DNA of 64,000 nt from Rhodobacter sp. SY28-1 (GCF_005222785.1 NZ_STGH01000001.1:1488001-1552000), one strand, 5' to 3'. Shown: positions 44,668 to 54,633, numbered from the stretch's first letter. Translations and numbers: made by a program. The notes: generated by a model from the letters alone, not told the origin.

Positions 44668-44682
44668 AAAGGGCCGGAGCCT

Positions 44683-44715
44683 ATGACCGACGCGGTGCGC
44701 CCGCCCGTCCGGTGA
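44683..44715 (+). other. possible 10-codon leader ORF between pufQ and pufB (pufK-like position)
   Basis: ATG 44683 opens MTDAVRPPVR-stop 15 bases after pufQ, with GGAG 3 bases upstream. R. sphaeroides has a short pufK ORF in the same interval that throttles translation. The Pro-Pro pair would slow ribosomes. Low confidence; length and sequence similarity to pufK cannot be verified here. Confidence 0.25.
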
Positions 44716-44762
44716 AGCCTTCGGGGAGGGCGGGGAAACCCGGCCTTTCCGGAACCAACGGT

Positions 44763-44806
44763 GCAGCAGTCCGCTGCCCCGTGTACCCAGCCGCAGGGGA
44801 TGCGGC
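44763..44806 (+). promoter_or_regulatory. two hairpins in the pufQ-pufB spacer
   Basis: GCAGC/GCTGC (44763-44777) and GCCGCA/TGCGGC (44790-44806, 5-base loop) lie 27-70 bases before pufB. In Rhodobacter the puf mRNA is cleaved here and folded 5' ends stabilise the pufBA segment; the same role is inferred. Confidence 0.5.
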
Positions 44807-44832
44807 GTCAGTCTGCCAATCCGGAGGATAGA

Positions 44833-44982
44833 ATGGCTGATAAATCCGACCTGAGTTTCACAGGTCTCACCGACGAGCAGGCGCAAGAGCTGCACTCCGT
44901 CTACATGAGCGGGCTTTGGCTGTTCACAGTCATCGCCGTCGTCGCTCATCTGGCGGTGTACATCTGGCGTCCGTGGTTCTGA
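44833..44982 (+). CDS. pufB: LH1 beta polypeptide
   Basis: 49-aa antenna protein with one transmembrane helix and the bacteriochlorophyll-ligating histidine in [14 protein letters not shown]; the second conserved His is in [14 protein letters not shown] lies 7 bases before the ATG. pufA follows after 13 bases. Confidence 0.96.
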   Translation: MADKSDLSFTGLTDEQAQELHSVYMSGLWLFTVIAVVAHLAVYIWRPWF

Positions 44983-44995
44983 GGAGGAACGATAA

Positions 44996-45178
44996 ATGTC
45001 CAAGTTCTACAAAATCTGGCTCATCTTCGATCCTCGTCGCGTCTTCGTGGCACAGGGCGTGTTCCTGTTCCTCTTGGCGGCAATGATCCACCTCGTGCTG
45101 CTCAGCACGCCGGCCTACAACTGGCTTGACATCGCGACCGCGAAGTATGGCTACACCGCGCCGGCAGCCACGGAATAA
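44996..45178 (+). CDS. pufA: LH1 alpha polypeptide
   Basis: 60-aa antenna protein: cytoplasmic start [20 protein letters not shown], one membrane helix and the bacteriochlorophyll-ligand His in [11 protein letters not shown], then a periplasmic tail ending PAATE. GAGGAAC precedes the ATG. Followed by the strong pufBA 3' hairpin. Confidence 0.96.
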   Translation: MSKFYKIWLIFDPRRVFVAQGVFLFLLAAMIHLVLLSTPAYNWLDIATAKYGYTAPAATE

Positions 45179-45190
45179 GCCGTGACCATC

Positions 45191-45228
45191 GTTGGGGGCG
45201 GCGCAGCCCAGTGCCCGCCGCCCCCGAC
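45191..45228 (+). promoter_or_regulatory. pufBA 3' stabilising hairpin
   Basis: GGGGGCGGC (45194-45202) pairs with GCCGCCCCC (45217-45225) and the stem extends to 12 pairs including one G-T. It lies 12 bases after the pufA stop. In Rhodobacter the equivalent structure blocks 3' decay, making pufBA mRNA outlast pufLMX and setting LH1 in excess over reaction centres. Confidence 0.85.
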
Positions 45229-45312
45229 AATCTACGCTCCGACACACATCTGGTCTGATCCGCCGACTGCGCCCGACGGCGGCTTTGCCCGGAAGAAAAA
45301 CGAGAGGGAAGC

Positions 45313-46161
45313 ATGGCACTGCTCAGCTTCGAAAGAAAATACCGCGTGCCGGGGGGCACGCTGATCGGGGGCAATCTGTTCGACTTCTGGGTCGGCCCCT
45401 TCTATGTCGGGTTCTTCGGGGTCCTGACCTTCTTCTTTGCCGTGCTTGGCACCGTGCTGATCCTGTACGGCGCCGTGCTGCAAGGGACCTGGAACCCCTG
45501 GCTGATCTCGATCAACCCGCCGCCCGTGGAAATGGGCATGGCGATGGCACCTTTGCGCGAGGGCGGCCTTTGGCAGATCATCACGATCTGCGCGATCGGC
45601 GCTTTCACGACCTGGGCGCTGCGCGAGGTGGAGATCTGCCGGAAGCTGGGGATGGGCTACCATGTGCCCTTCGCCTTCGGTTTTGCGATCCTCGCCTATG
45701 TGACGCTGGTGGTGATCCGGCCCGCGCTGATGGGAGCCTGGGGCTATGCCTTCCCCTACGGGATCTGGACGCACCTCGATTGGGTGTCGAACACGGGCTA
45801 CCAGTACGGCAACTTCCACTACAACCCGGCGCACATGATCGCGGTGAGCTTCTTCTTCACCACGGCACTCGCGCTGGCCCTGCACGGCGCGCTGATCCTG
45901 TCCGCGGCCAACCCTGAAAAGGGCAAGGAGATGCGGACGCCCGACCATGAGGACACCTACTTCCGTGATCTCATCGGCTATTCGGTGGGCACGCTGGGCA
46001 TCCACCGCCTTGGCCTCCTTCTCGCGCTGAACGCCGTCTTCTGGTCGGCGGTCTGCATCGTGATCTCGGGCACGATCTGGTTCGACCAATGGGTCGTCTG
46101 GTGGGACTGGTGGCTGCAACTGCCCTGGTGGGCCGGCATCGAGGGAGGCGTAAATGGCTGA
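45313..46161 (+). CDS. pufL: photosynthetic reaction centre L subunit
   Basis: 282-aa membrane protein with five helices. Counting Met as 1, ligand histidines are His154 and His174 (bacteriochlorophylls), His191 and His231 (iron); Glu213-Asp214 (HEDTYFRD) and Ser224 serve QB protonation. All key residues are present. It overlaps pufM by eight bases. Confidence 0.98.
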   Translation: MALLSFERKYRVPGGTLIGGNLFDFWVGPFYVGFFGVLTFFFAVLGTVLILYGAVLQGTWNPWLISINPPPVEMGMAMAPLREGGLWQIITICAIGAFTTWALREVEICRKLGMGYHVPFAFGFAILAYVTLVVIRPALMGAWGYAFPYGIWTHLDWVSNTGYQYGNFHYNPAHMIAVSFFFTTALALALHGALILSAANPEKGKEMRTPDHEDTYFRDLIGYSVGTLGIHRLGLLLALNAVFWSAVCIVISGTIWFDQWVVWWDWWLQLPWWAGIEGGVNG

Positions 46162-47077
46162 GTATCAGAACATCTTCACCCAGGTTCAGGTGCGCGGCGC
46201 CCCCGAGATGGGTATGACCGAAAGCGTCGAACTCTCGAACCGGACCAAGGGCGCGAGCTTCTCGTCGCTGGCGGGCTGGTTCGGCAACGCCCAGCTTGGC
46301 CCGGTCTACCTGGGCACGATGGGGGTGATCTCGCTGGTCTCCGGGCTGGCCTGGTTCATGACTGTTGGCGGCTGGTACTGGTATCAGGCGGGGTTCAACC
46401 CGGCTGTGTTCCTGCGCGACCTGTTCTGGTTCAGCCTGGAACCCCCGGCCGAGGAATACGGCCTGGGCTTCGCGCCGATCGCCGAAGGGGGGCTCTGGAT
46501 CATTGCCAGCTTCTTCCTTCTGGTCAGCGTCTGTGCCTGGTGGGTCCGGACCTGGCTGCGCGCTCAGGCGCTGGGCATGGGCAAGCACGTCAGCTGGGCC
46601 TTTGCCAGCGCGATCTGGCTGTTCCTGGTGCTGGGCCTGTTCCGGCCGATCCTGATGGGGTCCTGGAGCCACGCCGTCCCGTACGGCATCTTCAGCCACC
46701 TCGACTGGACCAACAACTTCTCGCTGCAATACGGCAACCTGTTCTACAACCCGTTCCACGCCCTCAGCATCGCCTTCCTTTACGGGTCGGCGCTCCTGTT
46801 CGCGATGCACGGGGCGACGATCCTGGCCGTCAGCCGCTTTGGTGGCGACCGGGAGCTTGAGCAGATCGTCGACCGCGGTACCGCGTCCGAACGGGCGGCT
46901 CTCTTCTGGCGCTGGACCATGGGGTTCAACGCGACGATGGAAGGGATTCACCGCTGGGCCTGGTGGTTTGCAGTGCTGGTCACGCTGACTGGCGGTATCG
47001 GCATCCTGCTGACGGGAACGGTCGTCGACAACTGGTACGTCTGGGCACAGGAGCACGGCTACGCGCCGTTGCAATAG
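46154..47077 (+). CDS. pufM: photosynthetic reaction centre M subunit
   Basis: 307-aa partner of PufL. His182 and His202 (bacteriochlorophylls), His219, Glu234 and His266 (non-haem iron) and Trp252 (QA pocket) are all at the R. sphaeroides numbers. There is no cytochrome-binding extension and no pufC follows, consistent with soluble cytochrome c2 as donor. Confidence 0.98.
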   Translation: MAEYQNIFTQVQVRGAPEMGMTESVELSNRTKGASFSSLAGWFGNAQLGPVYLGTMGVISLVSGLAWFMTVGGWYWYQAGFNPAVFLRDLFWFSLEPPAEEYGLGFAPIAEGGLWIIASFFLLVSVCAWWVRTWLRAQALGMGKHVSWAFASAIWLFLVLGLFRPILMGSWSHAVPYGIFSHLDWTNNFSLQYGNLFYNPFHALSIAFLYGSALLFAMHGATILAVSRFGGDRELEQIVDRGTASERAALFWRWTMGFNATMEGIHRWAWWFAVLVTLTGGIGILLTGTVVDNWYVWAQEHGYAPLQ

Positions 47078-47086
47078 GAGGGCATG

Positions 47087-47311
47087 ATGCCGAACGACTA
47101 TTTCAACGAAAGCCGGCAGACGAACCTGGTCTACTGGAGCCTTGGCCACATGCTGAAGGGCGCGCTCTATGCCGCGGCTTTCGTCATCGCCATCTCGCTC
47201 TTCGTCTGGGCGATCTACCTGGTCGGCCTCCTTCTGCCGGAGGAAAGCCGCGAGACGCCCTCGCCCTACTCCCAGCTTGAAGCACCGCTGGTGGTCGAGC
47301 ATCTGGCCTGA
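47087..47311 (+). CDS. pufX: PufX, RC-LH1 core polypeptide
   Basis: 74-aa single-helix protein that opens the LH1 ring for quinone exchange and organises the core. The helix spans about residues 26-50 (ALYAAAFVIAISLFVWAIYL). PufX is restricted to the Rhodobacter clade and so dates the lineage. ATG 47087 is preferred over 47084 because GGAGG (47077-47081) then has 5-base spacing. Confidence 0.93.
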   Translation: MPNDYFNESRQTNLVYWSLGHMLKGALYAAAFVIAISLFVWAIYLVGLLLPEESRETPSPYSQLEAPLVVEHLA

Positions 47312-47429
47312 GACAGTCCGGCCCGTCGCGTCCTGCGGCGGACCGGACATGCCGATCCGCACCCTCCCACGGGTCCGGATGTCGGGACCTCCGGGCCCCG
47401 GTTCCCTTCCTGTCGGACGACAGGCACTT

Positions 47430-47462
47430 GTGCCGTGTGGTCAACCCCACACGGCACCTTTT
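47430..47462 (+). terminator. puf operon terminator
   Basis: An 11-bp perfect stem GTGCCGTGTGG / CCACACGGCAC with a 6-base loop, followed by CTTTTG. Located 119 bases after pufX and 18 bases before dxs, so dxs probably has its own expression or relies on read-through. Confidence 0.8.
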
Positions 47463-47479
47463 GACCCTAGGAGGCTGCC

Positions 47480-49420
47480 ATGACCGCGTCCGGTCCCAAT
47501 GCTGCCCTGTCCCCCAAGCCGATGCTCGACCGCGTGGCCAGTCCCGCCGATTTGCGGGCTCTGCCCGACCGGGACCTGACCCAGCTTGCCGACGAATTGC
47601 GCCGGGAAGTGATCGAGGTGGTCAGCCAGACCGGCGGGCATCTGGGGTCTTCGCTGGGGGTGGTCGAGCTGACCGTCGCCCTGCACGCGGTCTTCGACAC
47701 GCCGCGCGACAAGCTGATCTGGGATGTGGGGCACCAGTGCTATCCGCACAAGATCCTGACCGGCCGCCGTGACCGGATGCTGACCCTGCGCCAGGCCGAG
47801 GGGCTGAGCGGATTCACCAAGCGGTCGGAAAGCGAATACGACCCGTTCGGCGCGGCGCATAGCTCGACCTCGATCTCGGCGGCGCTGGGGTTCGCCATGG
47901 CGCGCGAGATGGGGCAGGCGGTCGGCGACACCGTGGCCGTCATCGGCGACGGCGCGATCACGGCGGGCATGGCCTATGAGGCCATGAACCACGCGGGCCA
48001 TCTGGGCAAGCGGTTGTTCGTGATCCTGAACGACAATGACATGTCCATCGCACCTCCGGTGGGCGCGATGCAGACCTATCTGAATTCCATCGCCCGATCA
48101 GGCCCGCTGGCCACGCTGAAAGCCATTGCCGAGGGGCTGGAGGATCACCTGCCTGCCCCCCTGCGTGAGGGTGCGCGGCGGGCGCGCGAGATGGTCAGTG
48201 ACCGCCCGGGTGGCGTCACCCTGTTCGAGAAGCTCGGCTTTTCCTATTTCGGCCCGGTCAACGGGCATGACGTGCCGATGCTCTTGCACGCGCTGCGCTC
48301 GATGCGGAGCCACGCGGACGGGCCGGTCCTGCTGCACGTCGTGACCAAGAAGGGTTGCGGCTATGGCCCGGCGGAAGGGGCGGACGACAAGTATCACGGT
48401 GTCGCCAAGTTCGACATCGCCACCGGCAAGCAGCACAAGACGCCCGCCAATGCGCCGAACTATACGGCGGTCTTCGGCCAGACCCTGACCGAGGAAGCCG
48501 CCCGCGACCCGCGCATCGTGGCCATCACCGCCGCGATGCCGGGGGGGACGGGCCTTGATGTGATGCAAAAGCGCTTTCCGGCGCGGGTCTTCGATGTGGG
48601 CATTGCCGAACAGCACGGCGTGACCTTCGCGGCCGGTCTTGCGGCCGGGGGGATGCGGCCCTTCTGCGCGATCTATTCCAGCTTCCTGCAGCGCGGTTAC
48701 GACCAGATTGTCCATGACGTGGCCCTACAGAACCTGCCGGTCCGCTTCATGATTGACCGGGCAGGGCTGGTCGGCCAGGACGGCGCGACGCATGCCGGGG
48801 CCTTCGACACGATGTTCCTGGCAAACCTGCCGAACATGACCGTCATGGCCGCAGGCGACGAGGCAGAGCTTGTCCACATGATCGCCACCGCCGCCCAGCA
48901 TGACGACGGCCCCATCGCCTTGCGCTATCCGCGGGGCGAGGGGATGGGCGTGGCGATGCCCGAACGGGGGCAGGCGCTGGAGATCGGCAAGGGCCGGATC
49001 CTGCGCGAAGGCAGCGACATTGCGCTTCTGTCCTTCGGCGCGCATCTGTCCGAAGTGCTGGCCGCCGCTACCATCCTGGAAGCCGAAGGCATTCACGCAA
49101 CCGTGGCGGATGCCCGCTTTGCAAAGCCGCTGGATCACGCGCTGATCGACCAGCTTTACCGCCATCACCGGGCGCTGGTGACGGTCGAACAGGGATCGAC
49201 CGGGGGCTTCGGCGCGCTGGTCCTGCATCACCTTGCCGCCACCGGCGCGCTGGACCGGCGCGGGTCGGTGCGCACCATGACCCTGCCCGACCGCTTCATC
49301 GATCAGGCCAGTCCCGCGAAGATGTATGCCTGGGCAGGTCTGGCCGCAGAAGACATCGCCGTGATGGCCCGTGCCGTTGTTTTGCCAACGAAATCGGGCG
49401 AGGTTGTCAACCTTCGCTGA
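47480..49420 (+). CDS. dxs: 1-deoxy-D-xylulose-5-phosphate synthase
   Basis: TPP enzyme starting the MEP isoprenoid pathway; 646 aa. TPP-binding [18 protein letters not shown] near residue 155, transketolase pyrimidine domain with [15 protein letters not shown], and YPRGEG. AGGAGG lies 6 bases before the ATG. Its position after puf couples precursor supply to the photosynthesis cluster. Confidence 0.97.
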   Translation: MTASGPNAALSPKPMLDRVASPADLRALPDRDLTQLADELRREVIEVVSQTGGHLGSSLGVVELTVALHAVFDTPRDKLIWDVGHQCYPHKILTGRRDRMLTLRQAEGLSGFTKRSESEYDPFGAAHSSTSISAALGFAMAREMGQAVGDTVAVIGDGAITAGMAYEAMNHAGHLGKRLFVILNDNDMSIAPPVGAMQTYLNSIARSGPLATLKAIAEGLEDHLPAPLREGARRAREMVSDRPGGVTLFEKLGFSYFGPVNGHDVPMLLHALRSMRSHADGPVLLHVVTKKGCGYGPAEGADDKYHGVAKFDIATGKQHKTPANAPNYTAVFGQTLTEEAARDPRIVAITAAMPGGTGLDVMQKRFPARVFDVGIAEQHGVTFAAGLAAGGMRPFCAIYSSFLQRGYDQIVHDVALQNLPVRFMIDRAGLVGQDGATHAGAFDTMFLANLPNMTVMAAGDEAELVHMIATAAQHDDGPIALRYPRGEGMGVAMPERGQALEIGKGRILREGSDIALLSFGAHLSEVLAAATILEAEGIHATVADARFAKPLDHALIDQLYRHHRALVTVEQGSTGGFGALVLHHLAATGALDRRGSVRTMTLPDRFIDQASPAKMYAWAGLAAEDIAVMARAVVLPTKSGEVVNLR

Positions 49421-49532
49421 CAGATGACGGTGTTAGCTGTGGAAAACTGTCAGAAGTGTAAACTTCGGGCGGGATTTTCTGCAGAACTGTGTTAAGTTCG
49501 CTTCGCTGACTACGCTTGGGAGGGCGAGAGCA

Positions 49533-50114
49533 GTGAAGTTCATGCAGGTCTACGCCGTTGTAGACAGCGAATATCGCGTACTTTGGGTTGGTGGAGAGTG
49601 GGATGAGTTCGCTCTCAACGGAGGCGCAAACTCGGCTACATCGAACGCCGTCCTGTCGACCTCGGTGATGTCTCACATCGCCGGGTCCGAAACCCGTGCG
49701 GAAACGGCCCGCATGGTTGATGCGGTGCTGAAGCACAAGCGCACCTTGCGGCTGGAGTATCGCTGCGATTCCCCCAGCGTTGCCCGCAAGTTCCAGATGA
49801 CGATCCAGCCGATGAAGGATGACCGGGCGCTGATGGTTCACGACCTGCGCGACGCCTGGCACTTCTCGCCGCCCCTGAACCGCTGGCACTACGATCCCGC
49901 GGCGCGGGATGTGAAATGTTCGTTCTGCGGCGATGTCAGACTGGACGGTGAAGCCGAATGGACATCCTGCGATGACATCGGCGACCGGCACCCGACGCAT
50001 GTGAACTACGAGGTCTGCTCGACCTGCGTCGTGTCCATCGACCGTGCGGTGGAAGAGGTGCTTCTGGGCACCGACGTGACCGCCGCGCTGGACGAAGACA
50101 AGCTGCCGCGCTGA
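49533..50114 (+). CDS. hypothetical protein, PAS-like N-terminus with C-terminal Cys pairs
   Basis: 193 aa, no family named with confidence. Residues 1-100 look like a PAS fold (YAVVDSEYRVLWVGGEWDEF, then RCDSPSVARKFQMTIQP near 77-93). The C-terminal 70 residues hold CSFC (129-132), C146, H153/H156 and CSTC (162-165), arranged like a zinc or Fe-S site. No effector domain is present. GGGAGGG precedes the GTG start. It stands next to dxs at the edge of the photosynthesis cluster; a sensory role is only a guess. Confidence 0.7.
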   Translation: MKFMQVYAVVDSEYRVLWVGGEWDEFALNGGANSATSNAVLSTSVMSHIAGSETRAETARMVDAVLKHKRTLRLEYRCDSPSVARKFQMTIQPMKDDRALMVHDLRDAWHFSPPLNRWHYDPAARDVKCSFCGDVRLDGEAEWTSCDDIGDRHPTHVNYEVCSTCVVSIDRAVEEVLLGTDVTAALDEDKLPR

Positions 50115-50119
50115 TCCTG

Positions 50120-51238
50120 TCAGGCGCGCGGATCGCGCCGGGGCATCTGCCACAGGCTCATCAGGTCAGGCCCGACCTGCAGCGTTTCGACCAGAGCAAG
50201 CCGCGGGGCATCCGCCAGTGCATTCAGGCGCAAGGCGCCAAGAGCGGGATGGCCGTCTGCCCCGATCAGCGCGCCTGCAGAGAAGAGCATCAGCTCATCG
50301 ACCAGCCCCGCCCGCACCAGGGCGGCGGCCAGAGTGCTGCCGCCCTCGCTGAGGATGCGGGTCAGGCCCCGATCCGCCAGGCTGCGCAGTGCGGCGGTCA
50401 GGTCAAGCTGGCCTGCTGCCTCGGGTACTTCGATCAGGGTGGCCCCGGTCTGGCTCCAGGCGGCCCGGGCGGTCTGCGGGGCAGAGGTGCCATGCAGGAT
50501 CCAGACCGGATGGTCACCCGCAGTGCGGCCCAGACGGCTGTCCGGGCTATGGCGCAGGGCACGGTCCAGAACCACGCGGACGGGTTGCCGGACCGCCCCC
50601 ATGTCGCGGACGGTCAGGTCGGGGTCATCGGCCACGGCAGTGCCCGAGCCGACCATGACGGCGTCGTGGGCCAGGCGCATGGCATGCACCCTGCGCCGCG
50701 CCTCGGGCCCAGTGATCCAGCGGCTTTCGCCACTGGCCGTGGCGATCCGGCCATCCAGCGTCGCGGCCAGCTTCAGCGTCACGAAGGGCAGGCCTTGCGT
50801 CACCCGTTTCAGGAACCCCGCGTTCAGCCGGTTTGCCGGATCGGTCAGGACGCCCTCAGTCACGGCGATGCCCGCCGCGCGCAGCATCGCGTGGCCCTTG
50901 CCCGACACGCGGGGGTCGGGATCGGTCAGGGCGGTGACGACCCGCGCGACGCGGGCGGCGATCAGCGCCTCGGCGCAGGGCGGGGTGTGGCCATGATGTG
51001 CGCAGGGCTCCAGCGTGACATAGGCGGTGGCGCCCGCCGCCTGCGACCCGGCCTGCTGCAAAGCGCGAACCTCGGCATGCGGACGTCCGCCGGGCTGTGT
51101 CCAGCCGCGACCGACGACCACGCCGTCCTTGACCAGCACGCAGCCGACGGCAGGATTGGGCCAGGTATTGCCAAGGCCCCGCGCGGCAAGGCGCAGGGCA
51201 TGGGCCATGTGGTCCCGGTCTTGGGCGGGGTCGGTCAC
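50120..51238 (-). CDS. ribD: bifunctional riboflavin biosynthesis deaminase/reductase RibD
   Basis: Two steps of riboflavin synthesis in one 372-aa chain: an N-terminal cytidine-deaminase-like domain with zinc ligands HAEVRAL and [17 protein letters not shown] (about residues 52-90), and a C-terminal RibD/DHFR-like reductase (from about 150, [20 protein letters not shown]). ATGA-type overlap with nrdR. Confidence 0.96.
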   Translation of the reverse strand: MTDPAQDRDHMAHALRLAARGLGNTWPNPAVGCVLVKDGVVVGRGWTQPGGRPHAEVRALQQAGSQAAGATAYVTLEPCAHHGHTPPCAEALIAARVARVVTALTDPDPRVSGKGHAMLRAAGIAVTEGVLTDPANRLNAGFLKRVTQGLPFVTLKLAATLDGRIATASGESRWITGPEARRRVHAMRLAHDAVMVGSGTAVADDPDLTVRDMGAVRQPVRVVLDRALRHSPDSRLGRTAGDHPVWILHGTSAPQTARAAWSQTGATLIEVPEAAGQLDLTAALRSLADRGLTRILSEGGSTLAAALVRAGLVDELMLFSAGALIGADGHPALGALRLNALADAPRLALVETLQVGPDLMSLWQMPRRDPRA

Positions 51239-51702
51239 TCTTCCCCGGCGGCTCCGGGCCGAAGCTCGCTGACGAAGCCGTCGAAGTCGTCCGCGGTCTG
51301 GAAGTTCTTGTAGACGCTGGCAAAGCGCACATAGGCCACGGTGTCGATCCGGGCCAGGCTTTCCATCACGATCTCGCCGATGACCTTGGACGAGATGTCG
51401 GTGTCGCCCAGGGATTCCAGCCGCCGCACGATGCCAGAGATCATCTGGTCGATGCGTTCGGGGTCGATCGGCCGCTTCTGCATCGCGATCCGGATCGAGC
51501 GTTCCAGTTTCGAACGGTCGAAATCCTCGCGTTTGCCCGAGGATTTGATGACGACCAGATCGCGCAACTGAACGCGCTCGTAGGTGGTGAAGCGGCCACC
51601 GCAGGCCGGACAGAAGCGACGGCGGCGGATCGAGACGTGATCCTCAGCCGGCCGCGAGTCCTTCACTTGCGTGTCGATGTTGCCGCAGAATGGGCAGCGC
51701 AT
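51235..51702 (-). CDS. nrdR: transcriptional repressor NrdR
   Basis: Represses ribonucleotide reductase genes through an ATP/dATP-sensing ATP-cone. 155 aa; zinc ribbon Cys3, Cys6, Cys31, Cys34 (CPFC, CPAC) followed by the ATP-cone domain starting [20 protein letters not shown]. The start 51702 is fixed by the zinc ribbon; earlier in-frame sequence is non-coding spacer. nrdR-ribD is a common pairing. Confidence 0.97.
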   Translation of the reverse strand: MRCPFCGNIDTQVKDSRPAEDHVSIRRRRFCPACGGRFTTYERVQLRDLVVIKSSGKREDFDRSKLERSIRIAMQKRPIDPERIDQMISGIVRRLESLGDTDISSKVIGEIVMESLARIDTVAYVRFASVYKNFQTADDFDGFVSELRPGAAGEE

Positions 51703-51926
51703 CGGCCCCTCCCTTGCTGTTGTTAGACTTCCTGCCTCAAGGCCGGGTGTTTCCCCCGGTTCCCTGACACTGACTATAGGGGAGGGCCGAGGATTTCGGG
51801 AAGGCTTATATTTGTGGCCCAGAATATGGGGGCGGCACTGTGGCGGGCAGGACTCACGCCGTCGTGTTGTGGCGTGTCGCCGGTCTCGGGCTACCCTACT
51901 CCCCTGCATAGTCACAGGAGGCACCG

Positions 51927-52829
51927 ATGAACCGACCGATGACACGGATGACGGCGAAGGACTTCGATCAGGAACTGCTGGAGCTTTACGACTTCTATGC
52001 CCACGGCAATATCACCAAGCGCGAGTTCCTGGACCGCGCCGGAAGATGGGCCGTGGGCGGCGTGACGGCGGTCATGCTTCTGAACATGCTGTCGCCGAAC
52101 TATGCGCTGGCCCAGCAGGTGGCGGCCGATGATGCGGGGATCGTGGCCGAACGGGTGACCTACCCGTCGCCCAACGGTCACGGGTCGGTCAACGGCTACC
52201 TAGTGCGGCCTGCAGGCGCGACGGGCAAGCTTCCGGCGGTTCTGGTTGTGCATGAGAACCGGGGATTGAACCCGTATATCGAAGATGTCGCACGACGGCT
52301 TACCAAGGCCGGGTTCCTTGCGCTGGCGCCGGACGGTCTGACCAGCGTGGGCGGCTATCCGGGCGATGACGAGAAGGGTCGTGAGCTGCAGACGACGGTC
52401 GACCCGGCCAAACTGATGAACGATTTCTTCGCCGGCGTGGAATGGCTGCTGGCGCATGAGGCGTCAACCGGCAAGGTCGGCGTGACGGGGTTCTGCTATG
52501 GCGGGGGCGTGGCGAATGCCTGCGCGGTGGCCTTCCCCGAACTCGCTGGGGCCGTGCCGTTTTATGGCCGCCAACCGAGGTTCGAGGCAGATGTGGCAAA
52601 GATCAAATGCCCCCTGTTGCTGCATTTCGCCGAATTGGACGAGCGGATCAATTCGGGTTGGCCGGGGTATGAAGCGGCGCTCAAGGCGGCCGGGGTGACC
52701 TACGAGGCGCACATCTACCCCGGAGTGAACCACGGGTTCCACAACGACACGACACCCCGCTATGACGCCGCAGCGGCTGAACTGGCCTGGGACCGGACTG
52801 TGGCCTTCTTCACCGCGAATCTGGCCTGA
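51927..52829 (+). CDS. dienelactone hydrolase family protein
   Basis: 300-aa alpha/beta hydrolase with the dienelactone hydrolase triad Cys190 (GFCYGGG), Asp238 (AELDERI) and His269 (NHGFHND). Residues 40-63 form a hydrophobic signal-like segment after [10 protein letters not shown], so export (possibly Tat-like, though the twin Arg is not classical) is likely. The substrate is unknown. AGGAGG is 6 bases before the ATG. A 224-base divergent spacer separates it from nrdR. Confidence 0.88.
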   Translation: MNRPMTRMTAKDFDQELLELYDFYAHGNITKREFLDRAGRWAVGGVTAVMLLNMLSPNYALAQQVAADDAGIVAERVTYPSPNGHGSVNGYLVRPAGATGKLPAVLVVHENRGLNPYIEDVARRLTKAGFLALAPDGLTSVGGYPGDDEKGRELQTTVDPAKLMNDFFAGVEWLLAHEASTGKVGVTGFCYGGGVANACAVAFPELAGAVPFYGRQPRFEADVAKIKCPLLLHFAELDERINSGWPGYEAALKAAGVTYEAHIYPGVNHGFHNDTTPRYDAAAAELAWDRTVAFFTANLA

Positions 52830-52863
52830 TCGCCGTGAACCGACCGCATCTTGATTGCGCAAA

Positions 52864-52888
52864 GCCCGACCCGCTACATGGGTCGGGC
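52864..52888 (+). terminator. terminator after the dienelactone hydrolase gene
   Basis: Perfect 9-bp stem GCCCGACCC / GGGTCGGGC with a 7-base loop, 34 bases after the stop codon, followed by AGGGTTTGG. It lies upstream of the next gene's start and argues against a start earlier than 52942 for that gene. Confidence 0.65.
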
Positions 52889-52941
52889 AGGGTTTGGAGC
52901 GTGACTGCGGCCTGGTCCTTGCAGAAAGTCGATTGGCGGGA

Positions 52942-53814
52942 ATGGCAGAACAAAGGATCGCGCTTTGCGCCATCGTCCGGAACGAAATCCGGTCGCTGGT
53001 CGAATGGCTGGCGCATCACAAGGCGCTGGGGTTCACCGATGTCGTGATCTACGACAACGACAGCACGGATGGCACGACCGACCTCTTGCGGGTCCTGGAC
53101 GAGGCGGGGGAGCTGGTGCATCTGCCTTGGCCGCATTCGGTGGGCGCACGGCCGCAGCGTCTGGCCTATGAACATGCGCGGCACCATTCTGATGCCGACT
53201 GGCTCGCCTTCTTCGACGCTGACGAGTTCCTCGTGCTGCACCGGGACGCCAGCATTGGCGATTTCCTGGCCCGCTTTGCCGACGACGTATCCGCCGTCGC
53301 GGTGAACTGGATCGTCTTCGGCAGCGGTGGCCAGTCGGGCTATCGGCCCCTGCCAGTCATCGAGCGCTTTACCGATGCGCTGCCCGCTGCGGCGAAGGAA
53401 AGCCGCACGGTCAAGGCCATCGGGCGGCGGGACCGGCTGTCGGGGACGGGCATCCATAGGGTGGCGGTGGCGCAGGGTCGTTATGTCTCACCCTCGGGGC
53501 AGGACGTGGTGTTCGACGGGCTGACCGCCTCGGACGCCCCGGATACCGCGATCGCGGCGCTGCACCACTATGCGGTCAAGTCGCAGGAGGAGTTCGCGGA
53601 AAAGCGCGCGCGGGGCCATGCCAATTCGCAGTTCCCGGATCGCAAGCGCGCCAAGCTGGACGCCCGGCTGCCGGAGTTCGATGCTGGCGGGGTGCGGAAT
53701 GATTTTCTGGCGCTGCGGTCCGCCCCGATGCGGGTTCAGGCTGCGCGGCTGTGTGCGATCCTGCGGGCGGCGGGGATGGACTATCCGGTCTGGCCCTTCG
53801 TCGAGGCGTGTTGA
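52942..53814 (+). CDS. glycosyltransferase family 2-like protein
   Basis: 290 aa with the GT-A features ALCAIVRNEIRSLVEWLAHH, VVIYDNDSTDGTTDLL and the DxD-like FFDADEFLVL (near residue 92), typical of the Glyco_tranf_2_4 group. Acceptor and sugar are unknown. The start 52942 is chosen because upstream in-frame sequence contains the terminator. Immediately followed by a triple 16-base repeat. Confidence 0.85.
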   Translation: MAEQRIALCAIVRNEIRSLVEWLAHHKALGFTDVVIYDNDSTDGTTDLLRVLDEAGELVHLPWPHSVGARPQRLAYEHARHHSDADWLAFFDADEFLVLHRDASIGDFLARFADDVSAVAVNWIVFGSGGQSGYRPLPVIERFTDALPAAAKESRTVKAIGRRDRLSGTGIHRVAVAQGRYVSPSGQDVVFDGLTASDAPDTAIAALHHYAVKSQEEFAEKRARGHANSQFPDRKRAKLDARLPEFDAGGVRNDFLALRSAPMRVQAARLCAILRAAGMDYPVWPFVEAC

Positions 53815-53862
53815 CCCGAAAACCGGTTGGCCCGAAAACCGGTTGGCCCGAAAACCGGTTGG
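53815..53862. repeat. three perfect tandem copies of a 16-base repeat
   Basis: CCCGAAAACCGGTTGG occurs three times without interruption, starting at the base after the glycosyltransferase stop codon. Each unit holds the palindrome AACCGGTT. No T-run follows. It could be a slippage-prone microsatellite or a binding array. Confidence 0.9.
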
Positions 53863-53893
53863 AATGCGTCATGATCGTGTTACGATTCCATGC

Positions 53894-54169
53894 ATGTGGC
53901 TTCGACTCATCCCCTTTGCCCTGCTGGCCGGTCCGGTCGCCGCCGAAAGCCCGATTGCGGAAGTGATCTGCATCCCGCGGTCAGAACTGGTGCAGCGGAT
54001 GAAGGGGGCAGAAATCTCCGGCTCGGGCCTGCGCGACACCGAGACGGTGCTGGAGGTCTGGACCAAGGCTTCGGGCGACTGGACGCTGGTGCAAAGCTAT
54101 GCCGACGGGACGGCCTGCATCCTGGCGATGGGCGAGGCCTGGGAAGCGGTGATCCCGCCGCCCGCCTAG
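53894..54169 (+). CDS. small secreted hypothetical protein, 91 aa
   Basis: Begins MWLRLIPFALLAGPVAAES, a clear Sec signal peptide cleaved near residue 18. The mature part is about 73 residues with two cysteines (VICIP, TACIL) and a Trp-rich C-terminal half. No known family recognised. It ends in a four-base convergent overlap with the next gene. Confidence 0.7.
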   Translation: MWLRLIPFALLAGPVAAESPIAEVICIPRSELVQRMKGAEISGSGLRDTETVLEVWTKASGDWTLVQSYADGTACILAMGEAWEAVIPPPA

Positions 54170-54633
54170 TTGCAAAGGCCCCAGCTGCGGCTGTCATAGT
54201 CCCAGCACTGGCCGATCCCGGCCTTGAGGTCGCTGATCCTGTCCAGCCCGGCCTCGACGCTGCCCTTGTCGCAGGCAAGTGCTGCGAGCGTCTTGGTGCC
54301 CTGCATCACGTTGACCCCGCCTTCCATGACCGCGTTTTCGTCCAACCGGTCGAAGGAGGACCAGACTTCGTAGGTCACGCCCTGGTTGGTGAACACCACC
54401 GAGTCCCAGATCGCCCGTCCGATCCCCGGCCAGGGCATGTAGTCCACCGTCTCCAGCGGTTCGTTGAGGGTCAGCTCCGGTTTGCCTTCAGGGCCGAAGC
54501 GGTAGGTCAGCATGCCCTTCCAGTAGCAGATCTCGACGGTCTTCTTGCCGATCGGGCAGGAGAAGGCTTCGTCCCCCTGGCAGGCGGCCTGCGCGGGGGC
54601 GGCGAGGAGGGCGAGGAAAAGGGCTGCGCGCAT
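54166..54633 (-). CDS. secreted hypothetical protein, 155 aa
   Basis: Signal peptide MRAALFLALLAAPAQAA, then a mature domain with six cysteines (ACQGDEAFSC, EICYWKG, LACDKG, QCWDYD, GLCN), probably disulphide-bonded in the periplasm. No family recognised. The start 54633 places the signal sequence at the N-terminus; upstream in-frame sequence is not signal-like. Confidence 0.75.
   Translation of the reverse strand: MRAALFLALLAAPAQAACQGDEAFSCPIGKKTVEICYWKGMLTYRFGPEGKPELTLNEPLETVDYMPWPGIGRAIWDSVVFTNQGVTYEVWSSFDRLDENAVMEGGVNVMQGTKTLAALACDKGSVEAGLDRISDLKAGIGQCWDYDSRSWGLCN

Noticed and set aside
45971-47362. 463-codon open frame opposite pufL-pufM
   Set aside because: Antisense of conserved reaction centre genes; Arg/Gln/Pro-rich with no recognisable domain.
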